Of a DNA stretch of 64,000 bases, positions 8,530-17,660 are shown piece after piece. The DNA is taken from the NCBI RefSeq assembly GCF_021168475.1, contig NZ_JAJOZT010000006.1, positions 62,001 through 126,000 of the forward strand. Direction: 5' to 3'. Each line of letters begins with the position of its first letter. The first letter of the stretch is position 1. This stretch comes from Pseudoclavibacter sp. 13-3. GTDB lineage: Bacteria > Actinomycetota > Actinomycetes > Actinomycetales > Microbacteriaceae. Made by a program: the position numbers and the translations under genes. The notes beneath the pieces are model-generated. The model was not told the origin of the DNA. It did not search any database and worked only from the letters and a program-made list of their open reading frames with translations.

Positions 8530-9606
8530 TCACTCCCCGAAGCTGCCGTGGTTCAGGCGGTCGGCGACTTCAAGCGCCCAGTACGTCAGCAGCGCCTCGG
8601 CACCGGCGCGGAAGATGCCGGTCACCGACTCGTCGATCACGCGTTCGCGGTCGAGCCAGCCGTTCGCGGCGGCGGCCTCGATCGAAGCGTACTCGCCTGA
8701 CACCTGGTACGCCCAGACCGGCACCGGGCTGATCTGCGACACACGGTAGAGCACATCGAGGAACGACGCGGCAGGCTTCACCATCACCACGTCGGCGCCT
8801 TCTGCGATGTCGAGCTGTGCCTCGCGCACACCCTCTCGTCCGTTCGCCGGATCCTGCTGATAGGTGCGGCGGTCACCCGTGAGCTGCGAGTCGACGGCCT
8901 CGCGGAACGGCCCGTAGAACCCAGACGCGTACTTGGCCGCATAGGCGAGCAGCATGACGTCCTGGTAGCCGTTTGCGTCGAGCACGTCGCGCAGGTAGCC
9001 GATCTGTCCGTCCATCATTCCGCTCGGCGCGAGCATGTGCGATCCTGCCTCGGCCTGAGCCAGCGCCATCGCACCGTAGCGCTCCAGCGTGGCGTCATTG
9101 TCGACCCGCCCCTGCGCATCGAGCACGCCGCAGTGGCCATGATCGGTGAACTCGTCGAGGCACAGATCGGTCTGGATCACGATCGCATCGCCGACCTCTT
9201 CGACCATCGCGCGCACCCCGCGCTGCACGATGCCGTCTGCGGCATCCGCCTGCGAGCCGACTGCGTCGAGGTGTGCCGGAATGCCGAACAGATTGACGCC
9301 GCCGATGCCCGCCTCAGCGGCGCGAGCCGCGATGCGGCGCAGCGATTCGACGGTGTGCTGCTCCTGGCCGGGCAGCGCCGAGATCGGCACCGGCTCAGTC
9401 GCATCCTCTCTCACGAACAGCGGCAGAATCAGCTGCGACGGCTCGATGCGAGTCTCGCGCATCATGCGCCGCACGGCCGGCGACTGACGCAGGCGCCGCG
9501 GACGAACGCGGGGAAAGGCCGCGAGCGCCGGGGCTCCGAGCTCGCCGGGGGTGCGCGATCCGCCGGCGGGCAGATCATAGGCATGGTCTGAAGCATGTGC
9601 AGTCAT
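8530..9606 (-). CDS. hemB: Porphobilinogen synthase (5-aminolevulinate dehydratase)
   Basis: HemB condenses two 5-aminolevulinate molecules into porphobilinogen. The 358-residue protein has the Schiff-base lysine in VMVKPA and the paired lysine region [13 protein letters not shown]. The metal-site segment reads [14 protein letters not shown]: the first and last zinc cysteines are kept but the middle one is Asp. The N-terminus is about 25 residues longer than short HemB proteins. The ATG overlaps the hemD stop as ATGA, so translation is probably coupled. It sits in the expected order hemC-hemD-hemB. Confidence 0.95.
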   Translation of the reverse strand: MTAHASDHAYDLPAGGSRTPGELGAPALAAFPRVRPRRLRQSPAVRRMMRETRIEPSQLILPLFVREDATEPVPISALPGQEQHTVESLRRIAARAAEAGIGGVNLFGIPAHLDAVGSQADAADGIVQRGVRAMVEEVGDAIVIQTDLCLDEFTDHGHCGVLDAQGRVDNDATLERYGAMALAQAEAGSHMLAPSGMMDGQIGYLRDVLDANGYQDVMLLAYAAKYASGFYGPFREAVDSQLTGDRRTYQQDPANGREGVREAQLDIAEGADVVMVKPAASFLDVLYRVSQISPVPVWAYQVSGEYASIEAAAANGWLDRERVIDESVTGIFRAGAEALLTYWALEVADRLNHGSFGE

Positions 9607-10493
9607 TTGGTGACTCCTTCTGTCGCTGACTGGTCGGTAACGCTGCTCCGGCTGATGCTGGGCGCGCGTGAGATTGTGGTGGCCGCGCCGGTGCGGCGGC
9701 GGCCGGCGGCGAGCTCGGCGAGGACGGCGAGCATCCCGGGGATGCTGTGCTCGCGTGCCGTCGCCGCAATGCGCAGCCCGAGCACCTCGGCGTCGTTCGT
9801 GGTCTGCTCGCCGATCGAGACGAGCACGGTCTGCGCGGCCGATGCGCCGAACTGGATGGCGACCTGCTGCGCGACGGTGCCGCTGGTCACGAGAACGGCG
9901 TCGATCGCTCCGCGGCGCACGTCTTCGATGGCCTGCTGCGACAGAGCAACGCCGATGGTGCGGTAGGCGTCGACGACGTCGACCTGCCAGCCGAGCGCGC
10001 GCAGCCCCTGATCGAGCGTGGCGTGCGCCTGTGCCGAGTGCGGCAGCAGAAGCCGAGCACGATCATCGGCGGCGGCTTCGCCGGGTCGGGGGAACACGTC
10101 GAGCAGACCGTGCGCACTCTGCTGCTGCGGGACCAGATCTGGGCTGAGGCCGAGCCTCGCCTGCACGGCTGCGGCTGTCGTGGTGCCGACGCATGCGGTG
10201 CGAAACCGCGGCGTGGTGGCTGCTAGACCGCAGTCGTCGAGTGCGTCGACGCCGCGCTGACTGGTCAGCACGACCCAGTCGTAGTCGCCGGCCTGCAGCC
10301 GTTCGACCGCCTGTTCGAGCTTCGAAGCGTCTGCGGGCGGCACCGTGCGGATCAGTGGTGCGACGACCGGCACCCCTCCTCGAGCGGCGATCTCAGCGGC
10401 GATGCGCTCGCCTTCGGTCCCGCCGCGAGGAACGAGCACACGCCATCCGTGCAGATCTGCGGTCACAGCGTCGTGCGTTGCAGCGTCGGTCAC
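9603..10493 (-). CDS. hemD: Uroporphyrinogen-III synthase
   Basis: HemD closes hydroxymethylbilane to uroporphyrinogen III, inverting ring D. The sequence is weakly conserved, as is normal for this enzyme: two Rossmann-like halves are seen, with VLVPRGG near the start, VVLTSQRGVDAL, the TACVGTTTAAA region, and VLVTSGTVAQQ in the second half. Length is 296 residues, with a tail of about 35 residues rich in Ala/Ser/Arg that is not part of the fold. GTG start overlaps the hemC stop as GTGA, and its own stop overlaps hemB as ATGA. Position between hemC and hemB strengthens the call. Confidence 0.9.
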   Translation of the reverse strand: MTDAATHDAVTADLHGWRVLVPRGGTEGERIAAEIAARGGVPVVAPLIRTVPPADASKLEQAVERLQAGDYDWVVLTSQRGVDALDDCGLAATTPRFRTACVGTTTAAAVQARLGLSPDLVPQQQSAHGLLDVFPRPGEAAADDRARLLLPHSAQAHATLDQGLRALGWQVDVVDAYRTIGVALSQQAIEDVRRGAIDAVLVTSGTVAQQVAIQFGASAAQTVLVSIGEQTTNDAEVLGLRIAATAREHSIPGMLAVLAELAAGRRRTGAATTISRAPSISRSSVTDQSATEGVTK

Positions 10494-11464
10494 GCTGGCC
10501 TCCGGGCATCTGCCGCCGCGATGATCCGGGCGGCCCCCGCAGCGATCAGCTGCTGCGCGACGCGCTCGCCCTCACTGACGCTCCAGGCTTCGGTCGTCGC
10601 AGCATCTGCAACCGCGCTGAGCATCTCGCCGAGCTCGAGCACCTCATCGACGGCGACATCGTGCTGAGCGTCGTCCAGGTCATAGACCCGAGCATGCAGT
10701 TCGACCGAGCGCAGGTCAGACGCGACGACCGCATACACGCCGACCGGAGCGGCGCATCCACTGCCCAGCCCGCCCAGCACAGCACGCTCGAGGGTCGCGA
10801 CCAGACGAGTCGGGGCATGGTCGAGGGCGGCGACCAGATCGCTCTCGCCCTGTCTCGTCTCGACGGCGAGCACGCCCTGAGCCGGTGCCGGCACCCAGGT
10901 GTCGATGGGCAGCGGCTCGTGGTGGTGCGTGGCCGCCGAGGGCAGCCGTTCCAGCCCGGCCGCAGCGATGATCACACCGTCGAGGTCATGGTCTACTCGA
11001 CCGATGCGGGTGTCGATGTTGCCGCGGATGTCGACGATCTCGACATCAGGTCGTGCCCGGCGCAGCTGTGCCTGGCGACGCGTCGAACCGGTGCCCACCC
11101 GAGCCCCGTGCCTGAGCCCGGAGAGACCTTCGCCGGCGCGCGTCACGATCACATCCCGCGGATCGACCCGCTCGGGCATCGCTGCGATGTCAAGGTGCTG
11201 CGCCTGCGCGGTGGGCAGGTCTTTGCACGAATGCACGACCACATCGTAGTCACCGGCGGCGAGGCCCTGTCGCAGTGCGGTCGCGAACACGCCGACGCCT
11301 CCGATCTGTGCGAGTGAGGCCTTCGACACGTCGCCGTGAGTCACCACCGGCACGAGTTCAACCGCATACCCGGTCGCCTCCTCGAGCGCGTCTGCCACCA
11401 GCTGCGACTGTGCCACCGCCAGTCGCGAACCGCGCGTTCCGAGACGAATGGTCGTGCCTGTCAC
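10490..11464 (-). CDS. hemC: Hydroxymethylbilane synthase (porphobilinogen deaminase)
   Basis: HemC polymerises four porphobilinogens into hydroxymethylbilane on a dipyrromethane cofactor. The 324-residue protein has LGTRGSRLAVAQ near residue 8, HSCKDLPT (catalytic Asp), GTGSTRRQAQL and DIRGNIDTR for substrate binding, and the cofactor-attaching cysteine in GSGCAAPVG. The ATG overlaps the cgoX stop (ATGA) and the stop overlaps hemD (GTGA). In many relatives chdC and cpfC lie between cgoX and hemC; here there is no room for them. Confidence 0.96.
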   Translation of the reverse strand: MTGTTIRLGTRGSRLAVAQSQLVADALEEATGYAVELVPVVTHGDVSKASLAQIGGVGVFATALRQGLAAGDYDVVVHSCKDLPTAQAQHLDIAAMPERVDPRDVIVTRAGEGLSGLRHGARVGTGSTRRQAQLRRARPDVEIVDIRGNIDTRIGRVDHDLDGVIIAAAGLERLPSAATHHHEPLPIDTWVPAPAQGVLAVETRQGESDLVAALDHAPTRLVATLERAVLGGLGSGCAAPVGVYAVVASDLRSVELHARVYDLDDAQHDVAVDEVLELGEMLSAVADAATTEAWSVSEGERVAQQLIAAGAARIIAAADARRPA

Positions 11465-13023
11465 TTTGCCACCTCTTCATGTGTCGGGTCGGCTGCCGTC
11501 TCGTGCGACGCACCGCTTTCAGTGTGCGCGGAGTGAGCCAGCAGTTTCAAGGTCTGTTCCCGAGCGTGCGGCATCACCGATGCGAGGCCGGTGCCCGAAC
11601 GCCATGATCCGACCACCGCGAGGTCTCCGTGGTGCGCGACTGCGGCATCCACCGCCTGTCGAATCTCGATCGCCCGATCGCTCGGCTGCACGTTCAGCCA
11701 GTGGTGCACCGCAGACGCGACCACTGCATGATCTGCGATGTCGACGCCGGTGAGCACGCGCGCGTCGCGCACCGCCTGGGCACGCAGCTCATCGTCGCCC
11801 AGCGCGGTCGGCTGCCCGGCGCGGCCGTAGCTCAGCCGCAGCACGTGACGACCGGGGTGAGTCGAGGCTGCGGCGTCGGTGATCCAGCGCCATTTGGCCG
11901 AGGCGTGCGTCATCGCCTTCGCCTGCACATCAGGCGCATCAGCGGTCACGAGCAGGCCGGTGCCGCGGGGCTCGGCATCGAGTCGCGCGTCGTCGACGAC
12001 CAGGGTCACGAGTGCGACGGCCGCCGGATGCGCCCAGCCGCCCGCCTCGAAGATCTCGAGCAGGTGCAGGGCGGGGTCGGCCGTGGTCGCCAGCACGAGT
12101 TGGGCTGCGGTGTGCCATGCCGGTGAGCTCGGCTCATGCACCTGCCGCTCGGCTGGCGCGCCGTCTGCTGCGCCGGCGTCGATCGCATCGGCACGCACAC
12201 GCCACCCGTCGGTCATGCGTTCAATGCGATCGACTCGGCTGTGCAGCAGAATGCGACCGCCCGCGACGACGATGCGGCTGCGCAGCCGGTCGGTCAGAGT
12301 GTGCATGCCCCCGGCGAGCCCGCGCACGGCAGACCCTGGAGCACGCTGCGCCTGCAGATTCCGCACCGCTGCGCTGAGCGTTCCGGTCTCGGCGAGCGCA
12401 GCGAGCAGGCCGTGCGCGACCGATTCGACGGGCATCTCATAGGGGTCGCCCGAGTAGATGCCACCGGCCACCGGGGCGACCAGCCGGTCGACCACGGCAC
12501 GGCCCATGCGCTGCTCGACGAGCGTGCCGAGAGTCGTCGCCCGGGGTTCCACAGCGTCGACGCCGACTGACGGCGGCAGAGTCAGATCGAGCCGTGCGAT
12601 GCGCGCTCCCTCGGCGCCAATGGCTTCGACGAGCTCACCATACGCCGCGCCTTGCTCGTCGAGGTCTGCGGGAATGCCCAGCAGCCCCGTGCGCGGCAGG
12701 CGGCTCGCAGCGAAGCATCCGTCGCAGCGGTAGCCGACCCACGCACCCGCGGGATTCGGCGCGACCACTCGGCCGGCCAGCCCGAGCTCGGCCAACAGCG
12801 GTTCGACCCTGCCGCCGCGAGTGGCGAACGATTCGGTGCCGGCGTCCATCTCGAGACCTGCGAGCACATGCCCCGTCACCGGCCCACCGACGTGATCGCC
12901 GGCTTCGAGCACGATCACGCGTCGCCCGGCCTGCACCGCCGTCCAGGCGCTGACCAGCCCGGCGATGCCGCCGCCGACGACCAACAGATCGGCATCGAGC
13001 TCAGCATTGCGTTGCTCGGTCAC
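11461..13023 (-). CDS. cgoX: Coproporphyrinogen III oxidase / protoporphyrinogen oxidase (CgoX/HemY type)
   Basis: An FAD-dependent oxidase of the HemY/CgoX family. In actinobacteria it oxidises coproporphyrinogen III to coproporphyrin III in the coproporphyrin-dependent pathway. The FAD-binding motif VVGGGIAGLVSAW lies at about residue 15, followed by VLEAGDHVGG, and the C-terminal FAD segment is ALVVGSWRSGTGLASVM-like (AVVGSWRSGTGLASV). I chose GTG at 13023, which overlaps the hemE stop as GTGA with GGGAGG about ten bases upstream; an earlier GTG at 13041 is less likely. Length 520 residues, slightly long for the family. Coupled at both ends within the operon. Confidence 0.92.
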   Translation of the reverse strand: MTEQRNAELDADLLVVGGGIAGLVSAWTAVQAGRRVIVLEAGDHVGGPVTGHVLAGLEMDAGTESFATRGGRVEPLLAELGLAGRVVAPNPAGAWVGYRCDGCFAASRLPRTGLLGIPADLDEQGAAYGELVEAIGAEGARIARLDLTLPPSVGVDAVEPRATTLGTLVEQRMGRAVVDRLVAPVAGGIYSGDPYEMPVESVAHGLLAALAETGTLSAAVRNLQAQRAPGSAVRGLAGGMHTLTDRLRSRIVVAGGRILLHSRVDRIERMTDGWRVRADAIDAGAADGAPAERQVHEPSSPAWHTAAQLVLATTADPALHLLEIFEAGGWAHPAAVALVTLVVDDARLDAEPRGTGLLVTADAPDVQAKAMTHASAKWRWITDAAASTHPGRHVLRLSYGRAGQPTALGDDELRAQAVRDARVLTGVDIADHAVVASAVHHWLNVQPSDRAIEIRQAVDAAVAHHGDLAVVGSWRSGTGLASVMPHAREQTLKLLAHSAHTESGASHETAADPTHEEVAK

Positions 13024-14132
13024 CGCTCGGTCGCCTCCCACGCGTGCACGTGTGCGACGAGGCGGGTGAGCACGTCGGGATCGGTCGTCGGCGGCACACC
13101 GTGGCCGAGGTTGAACACGTGACCGGCAGCTCGCTGTCCGGCCGCCAGAATGCGGTCAGCGGCGGCCTCGCGCACTGCGGACGGCGCACCGAGCAGCGCC
13201 GGGTCGAGGTTGCCCTGCACCGGAACGTCAAGGCCCAGCCGATCGATCGCGTCGGCCAGCTCAGTGCGATAGTCGACGCCCACCGCGTCGGCGCCTGCGT
13301 CGCGCAGGTCGCAGAGCATCTCGGGCCCGGCGAGACCGAAGTGGATGCGTGGCACGCTGCGTGCGTCGACGGTGCGCAGGTCGGCCACGCTGGCGAGCAC
13401 GCGGGCGGACGCCGGGCGTACGTGTGCACGGTAGACGGCCGGGGCCAGCGACCCGACCCATGAGTCGAAGAGCTGCACGGTCGATGCTCCGGCGAGCACC
13501 TGTGCGCGCAGGAACGCCGCAGAGTAGTCGGCCATCTTCATCACGAGACGCTCCCAGACCTCGGGCTCGGCGAACATCAGTGCACGCGCGGCCAAGTGGT
13601 CTTTCGAAGGGCCGCCTTCGACCAGATAGGCGGCGAGAGTGAAGGGAGCGCCGGCGAAGCCGATCAACGGAGTGCCGCCCAGCTCAGCGACGGTGAGGCG
13701 CACGGCCTCGGCGATCGGCGCGAGCTGATCGGCGGTGAGTTCGGGCAGCGCATCCACGGCGGCCGCAGTGCGCACGGGCGAGCCGAACACGGGGCCGCGC
13801 CCGGGAACGATGTCGACGTCGACCCCGGCCAGCTTCAGCGGAACGACGATGTCAGAGAAGAAGACCGCTGCATCCACGTGATGGCGACGCACCGGCTGCA
13901 GCGTGATCTCGGCGGCGAGATCGGGGCGCAGACACGCGTCGAGCATCGCAACGCCCTCGCGCACCGTGCGGTACTCAGGCAGCGACCGCCCCGCCTGACG
14001 CATGAACCAGACCGGCACGTGTGCTGACGACTCGCCGCGAAGGGCCCGCACCAGAGCCGAATCAGCAGTTGATGCTGGGGCGTTCGATGCAGGAGAGACC
14101 GGGTTCAGCGGGTGCGCGGCAGGAAGACTCAC
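13020..14132 (-). CDS. hemE: Uroporphyrinogen decarboxylase
   Basis: HemE decarboxylates uroporphyrinogen III to coproporphyrinogen III. The 370-residue protein has the signature PVWFMRQAGRSLPEYR near residue 40, the catalytic Asp region FFSDIVVP, GFAGAPFTLA, LFDSWVGSL, and GNLDPALL followed by FNLGHGVPP. It is the first gene of the minus-strand haem operon and starts with GTG at 14132. It is divergent from hemA across a 64-base spacer, so both haem units can be controlled from the same short region. Confidence 0.96.
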   Translation of the reverse strand: MSLPAAHPLNPVSPASNAPASTADSALVRALRGESSAHVPVWFMRQAGRSLPEYRTVREGVAMLDACLRPDLAAEITLQPVRRHHVDAAVFFSDIVVPLKLAGVDVDIVPGRGPVFGSPVRTAAAVDALPELTADQLAPIAEAVRLTVAELGGTPLIGFAGAPFTLAAYLVEGGPSKDHLAARALMFAEPEVWERLVMKMADYSAAFLRAQVLAGASTVQLFDSWVGSLAPAVYRAHVRPASARVLASVADLRTVDARSVPRIHFGLAGPEMLCDLRDAGADAVGVDYRTELADAIDRLGLDVPVQGNLDPALLGAPSAVREAAADRILAAGQRAAGHVFNLGHGVPPTTDPDVLTRLVAHVHAWEATER

Positions 14133-14160
14133 ACGGCCATTCTCGCAAACATCTGACGAT

Positions 14161-14189
14161 TTAGAGAATTGACCGAAAACGCTTAGAAT
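14161..14189 (+). promoter_or_regulatory. Promoter for leaderless hemA
   Basis: A -10 element TAGAAT (14184-14189) lies seven bases before GTG 14197; TTAGAG (14161-14166) is a possible -35 with 17-base spacing. This arrangement decides the hemA start in favour of 14197. ACRTCTGAC-like words occur in opposite orientation at both ends of the hemE-hemA spacer. Confidence 0.5.
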
Positions 14190-14196
14190 GTCAGAC

Positions 14197-15660
14197 GTGC
14201 TTCTCTGCGTGTCGTCCAGTCACAAGAACGCGCCGTTCTCCCTGCTCGAGGGACTCTCCGGCGCTGCCGATGCTGCGCGCACTCTGACGTCTCGAAGCGA
14301 GTTCTTCGGCGGAGCGGTCGTCGTCGCCACCTGCAATCGCTTCGAAGCCTACCTCGATGTGCGCCAGCCCGAAGGCTCAGATCCCCGACTCGCAGTCGTG
14401 GCCGCCTGGCAGGCGGTGTGCGCCCACACCGGAGTCGACTATGAAGACTTGAAGACCGGCAGCGCGGTCTACGTCGGCGACGCCGCCGCCCAGCATCTGT
14501 TCTCGGTGACCGCCGGCCTTGAGTCGCTCGTCGTCGGCGAGACCGAGATCTCTGGTCAGGTCGCCGCAGCCCTCGAGCACGCGCGCAAGATCGGCGCCAC
14601 CACCTCTGATCTGGAGCGGCTGTTCCAGACCGCGGCGAAGACCTCCCGCGAGGTGAAGAACCAGACCGAGCTCGGCCGCATGGGTCGTTCGATCGTGCAG
14701 CTGGCGCTCGATCTGAGCGACAGCCGCATCGTCGACTGGTCGAAGCTGCGCGTGCTGCTGGTCGGCACCGGGCAGTACGCCCGTGTCACCGTCGCCGCGC
14801 TGAAGGCTCGTGGCGTCACAGACATCGCGGTGCACTCAGCCAGCGGACGAGCCGAGCATTTCGCAGAGGTGCGCGAGCTGCGCGCGGTGCAGGCGGAGCG
14901 CCTCCCCCATGAGCTCGCCTGCGCCGACCTGATCGTGACCTGCACGACGTCGCCGCATACGGTGGTCGACGCCGAACTCCTGCGTGTCAGCCGCGCCGAA
15001 GCCAGCCACGTCGGATTCTCCCGTGCCGTTGTCGATGCGACGGGCAGCGATGCCGATGCCGCGGTGTGCCCCTTCGAGCATGGCTCAATCGGCGCGGTCT
15101 CGGCTGTGCCGAATCTGCCGGCTCGTCAGCTCATCATCGACCTCGGCATGCCGCGCAACGTGGCTGTCGACGTCACCGATCTGCCCGAGGTCGAGCTGCT
15201 CGATCTTGAGACGATCAAACTGCACGCTCCGCTGAGCGAGCTGCGATCGAGCGACGATGCCCGTTCGCTCGTCGACGAGGCCGCGCAGAGCTTTCATCAG
15301 CAGCGCAATCAGCAGCGGGTCGGCCGCGGGCTCGCGCAGCTGAAGGCGATGTTCTTCGACAAGCTCGATGCCGAGATCGAGCGGTCGCGGCATCACGAGC
15401 CGAGCCAGGCGAACACCGAGAAGGCGTTGCACCACTTGGTGGGTGTGCTGCTGAACACGTCGATGCAGCGTTCGCGCGATCTGGCGGCAGAAGATCGCCC
15501 GCACGATTTCGTCGACGCGCTCGAGGCACTGTACGGCATCCAGGTCGACATGGCCGATGAAGACGTCGAGACCTGCGGACGCTGCCCGATCGCGCATGAG
15601 ATCTTGGGGCCGCACACGTATCGTGCCGCTGATGACGACACGCTGCGTTCGGTGAGCTGA
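14197..15660 (+). CDS. hemA: Glutamyl-tRNA reductase
   Basis: HemA reduces glutamyl-tRNA(Glu) to glutamate-1-semialdehyde with NADPH, the first and usually regulated step of haem synthesis. The N-terminal catalytic cysteine is in VVVATCNRFEAYLD (residue 46), followed by GLESLVVGETEISGQV, the NADPH-binding LLVGTGQYARVT, and a C-terminal dimerisation helix ending in GRCPIAHEI. I set the start at GTG 14197, giving MLLCVSSSHKNA as in homologues; the ATG at 14188 overlaps the -10 element. Length 487. Divergent from the other six haem genes, so HemA can be controlled separately from the operon. Confidence 0.95.
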   Translation: MLLCVSSSHKNAPFSLLEGLSGAADAARTLTSRSEFFGGAVVVATCNRFEAYLDVRQPEGSDPRLAVVAAWQAVCAHTGVDYEDLKTGSAVYVGDAAAQHLFSVTAGLESLVVGETEISGQVAAALEHARKIGATTSDLERLFQTAAKTSREVKNQTELGRMGRSIVQLALDLSDSRIVDWSKLRVLLVGTGQYARVTVAALKARGVTDIAVHSASGRAEHFAEVRELRAVQAERLPHELACADLIVTCTTSPHTVVDAELLRVSRAEASHVGFSRAVVDATGSDADAAVCPFEHGSIGAVSAVPNLPARQLIIDLGMPRNVAVDVTDLPEVELLDLETIKLHAPLSELRSSDDARSLVDEAAQSFHQQRNQQRVGRGLAQLKAMFFDKLDAEIERSRHHEPSQANTEKALHHLVGVLLNTSMQRSRDLAAEDRPHDFVDALEALYGIQVDMADEDVETCGRCPIAHEILGPHTYRAADDDTLRSVS

Positions 15661-15694
15661 GGCTGTTCGATCTCAGCTTCGAGTGAGCAGCGGC

Positions 15695-16465
15695 TCAGAG
15701 TGCAGCGCGCACCGGGTTCGTGAGCTCGCCGACGCCAGTGGCCGCCACGGTCACACTGTCTCCGGGCACGATCGGCCGCACGCCTGCGGGCGTTCCGGTC
15801 AGAATGACATCGCCGGGCAGCAGGGTGAAGGCCTGGCTGATGAACGCCAGCAGGGTCGGCACATCGAAGATGAAGTCTTTGGTCTCACCTGACTGCGCCG
15901 CCTCGCCGTTGATCGACGACGTCACGGTCACTGAGGCAGGGTCCAGCTCGGTCTCGATCACGGGGCCCAGCGGGCAGAACGTGTCTAGGCCCTTCGCCCG
16001 AGCCCACTGCCCATCCCCCTGCTGCAGCGTGCGCGCACTGACGTCGTTTGCCACGGTGTAGCCGAACACCGCCTTCTGCCAGTGCTCGCGCGGCAGGTTC
16101 TTCACGACCTTGCCGATCACGATTGCCAGCTCGGCCTCAGGCTCGATGGTTCCGGCGAACTCCGGAATCACGATCGGGTCGCCCGGGCCGATCACCGAGG
16201 TGTTCGGTTTGAAGAAGAGCAGCGGATGCGTCGGCACCGCGTTGCCCTTCTCTGCCGCATGGGCGGCATAGTTGCGTCCCACCGCGATGACTTTCGAGCG
16301 AGGGATGACCGGGGCGAGCAGTCGCGCATCGGCAAGCGGAACGCGATCGCCGGTCGTGTCGTAGCCGGCGAACATCGGGTCGCCATTGAGAACGACGATC
16401 TCGTCGCCGTCGATGATGCCGAATGCCGGGTCAGCGCCATTGCGGCTGAAACGTGCGATCTTCAT
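15695..16465 (-). CDS. Fumarylacetoacetate hydrolase-family protein
   Basis: A 256-residue cytosolic protein of the FAH fold, which cleaves or isomerises C-C bonds in beta-diketo acids using a divalent metal. The conserved core is plain: VIAVGRNYAAHAAE, PLLFFKPNTSVIGPG, the acidic metal ligands in EPEAELAIVIGK, and GYTVANDVSARTLQ, ending with ILTGTPAGVRPI. Members act as acylpyruvases, oxaloacetate decarboxylases or aromatic-catabolism hydrolases, and sequence alone does not separate these. The start ATG has GGAGTG upstream. It is the last minus-strand gene before convergent hemA and lies 91 bases beyond ilvE, past a hairpin. Confidence 0.88.
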   Translation of the reverse strand: MKIARFSRNGADPAFGIIDGDEIVVLNGDPMFAGYDTTGDRVPLADARLLAPVIPRSKVIAVGRNYAAHAAEKGNAVPTHPLLFFKPNTSVIGPGDPIVIPEFAGTIEPEAELAIVIGKVVKNLPREHWQKAVFGYTVANDVSARTLQQGDGQWARAKGLDTFCPLGPVIETELDPASVTVTSSINGEAAQSGETKDFIFDVPTLLAFISQAFTLLPGDVILTGTPAGVRPIVPGDSVTVAATGVGELTNPVRAAL

Positions 16466-16487
16466 GCTTCACTCCATTGGTCGATCA

Positions 16488-16530
16488 AGGCGGTGGCACC
16501 GGCGCAGTCCGCGCGAATGCCACCGCCTTC
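16488..16530 (-). terminator. Hairpin terminator between ilvE and the FAH gene
   Basis: A perfect 12-base stem (AAGGCGGTGGCA and complement) with a 19-base loop lies 27 bases beyond the ilvE stop. It probably ends the ilvE transcript. Confidence 0.55.
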
Positions 16531-16556
16531 TGATGAGAGACAGCCTGATCGGCGGC

Positions 16557-17660
16557 TCAGGCCAGGCGGGTCATCCAACCGCGCTTGTCCTCGACGCGAC
16601 CGAACTGGATGTCGGTGAGCGCCTTGCGCAGGCCGTGCGTGACCTCGCCGCCGGTCTGGGCCGGTGCGGGAATCGTGAAGTCCGGGCTGCGCAGCTCGGC
16701 GAGAGGGTTGATGACCGCAGCGGTGCCGCAGGCGAAGATCTCGGTGATCTCGCCCGACTCCACACCCTGGCGCCACCAGTCGAGCGACACCGAGGTCTCC
16801 TCGACGGTCAGGCCGAAGTCCTCGGCCGCGATCTGCATCACCGACTCGCGGGTCACGCCGTGCAGAATCGAACCGGTCAGCTTCGGAGTGACAAGACGTC
16901 CGTGCTTCGTGACGAACATGATGTTCATGCCGCCGAGCTCGTCGACGTTCGTGTGCGTCTCGGCGTCGAGGAACAGCACCTGCGAGCAGCCGTTGCGGTA
17001 GGCCTCTTCCTGAGGCTCCAAGCTGGCAGCGTAGTTGCCGCCGCACTTCGCCTCACCCGTGCCGCCGAGAGCGGCACGTGAGAAGTCGGTCGACAGCCAG
17101 ATGTTGACGGGCTTCACCCCGTCTTTGAAGTACGGGCCGGCCGGGCTGGCGATCACGATGTACTTGACCTCATGCGCCGAGTGCACGCCGAGGAACACCT
17201 CGGTGGCAATCATGAAGGGGCGCAGATAGAGGCTCTTCTCGCCTTCGGCATCGGGCACCCAGTCGGCGTCGGCCTGCACGAGCTCTTTCAGCGACTGCAC
17301 GAAAGTGTCGACCGGCAGCTCAGGCAGCGCCAGGCGCTCGGCCGAGCGCTGGAATCGGTGTGCGTTGCGGTCAGGGCGGAACGTCCACACGCTGCCGTCT
17401 GCGTGGCGGAAGCCCTTCAGACCTTCGAAGATCTCCTGGGCGTAGTGGAAGACGCTCGCCGCGGGATCGACCGAGAGCGGACCGTACGGCAGCACCTGTG
17501 CGTCATGCCAGCCCGCCTCGTGGGTGTAGTCGACCGTGACCATGTGATCGCTGAAGTGCACGCCGAAGCCCGGATCTTTCAAGATCTCGGTGCGCGTCGC
17601 AGCATCGGTGGGGTTCGTGGTCAGATGCTTTTCGAAAGTCATCGCGTTCGTCTCAGTCAT
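16557..17660 (-). CDS. ilvE: Branched-chain amino-acid aminotransferase
   Basis: IlvE transfers amino groups between glutamate and the 2-oxo acids of Leu, Ile and Val, the last step of their synthesis. The 367-residue PLP enzyme (fold type IV) shows FHYAQEIFEGLKGFRHADG, RPDRNAHRFQRSAERLALP, YLRPFMIATE, and the cofactor-binding segment GGTGEAKCGGNYAASL; GTAAVINPLAEL is near the end. Length and motifs match the actinobacterial IlvE group. The start at 17660 is preceded by GAAGGACGAA; a second ATG six codons on is possible. It lies downstream of leuB on the same strand, 204 bases away. Confidence 0.95.
   Translation of the reverse strand: MTETNAMTFEKHLTTNPTDAATRTEILKDPGFGVHFSDHMVTVDYTHEAGWHDAQVLPYGPLSVDPAASVFHYAQEIFEGLKGFRHADGSVWTFRPDRNAHRFQRSAERLALPELPVDTFVQSLKELVQADADWVPDAEGEKSLYLRPFMIATEVFLGVHSAHEVKYIVIASPAGPYFKDGVKPVNIWLSTDFSRAALGGTGEAKCGGNYAASLEPQEEAYRNGCSQVLFLDAETHTNVDELGGMNIMFVTKHGRLVTPKLTGSILHGVTRESVMQIAAEDFGLTVEETSVSLDWWRQGVESGEITEIFACGTAAVINPLAELRSPDFTIPAPAQTGGEVTHGLRKALTDIQFGRVEDKRGWMTRLA

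Noticed and set aside
6834-8732. 632-residue plus-strand reading frame
   Set aside because: It is antisense to hemL and hemB, both certain genes, and has an Arg/His-rich shadow composition with no domain.
14188-14196. ATG 14188 as the hemA start
   Set aside because: It overlaps the TAGAAT -10 element, while GTG 14197 gives the family N-terminus and correct leaderless spacing.
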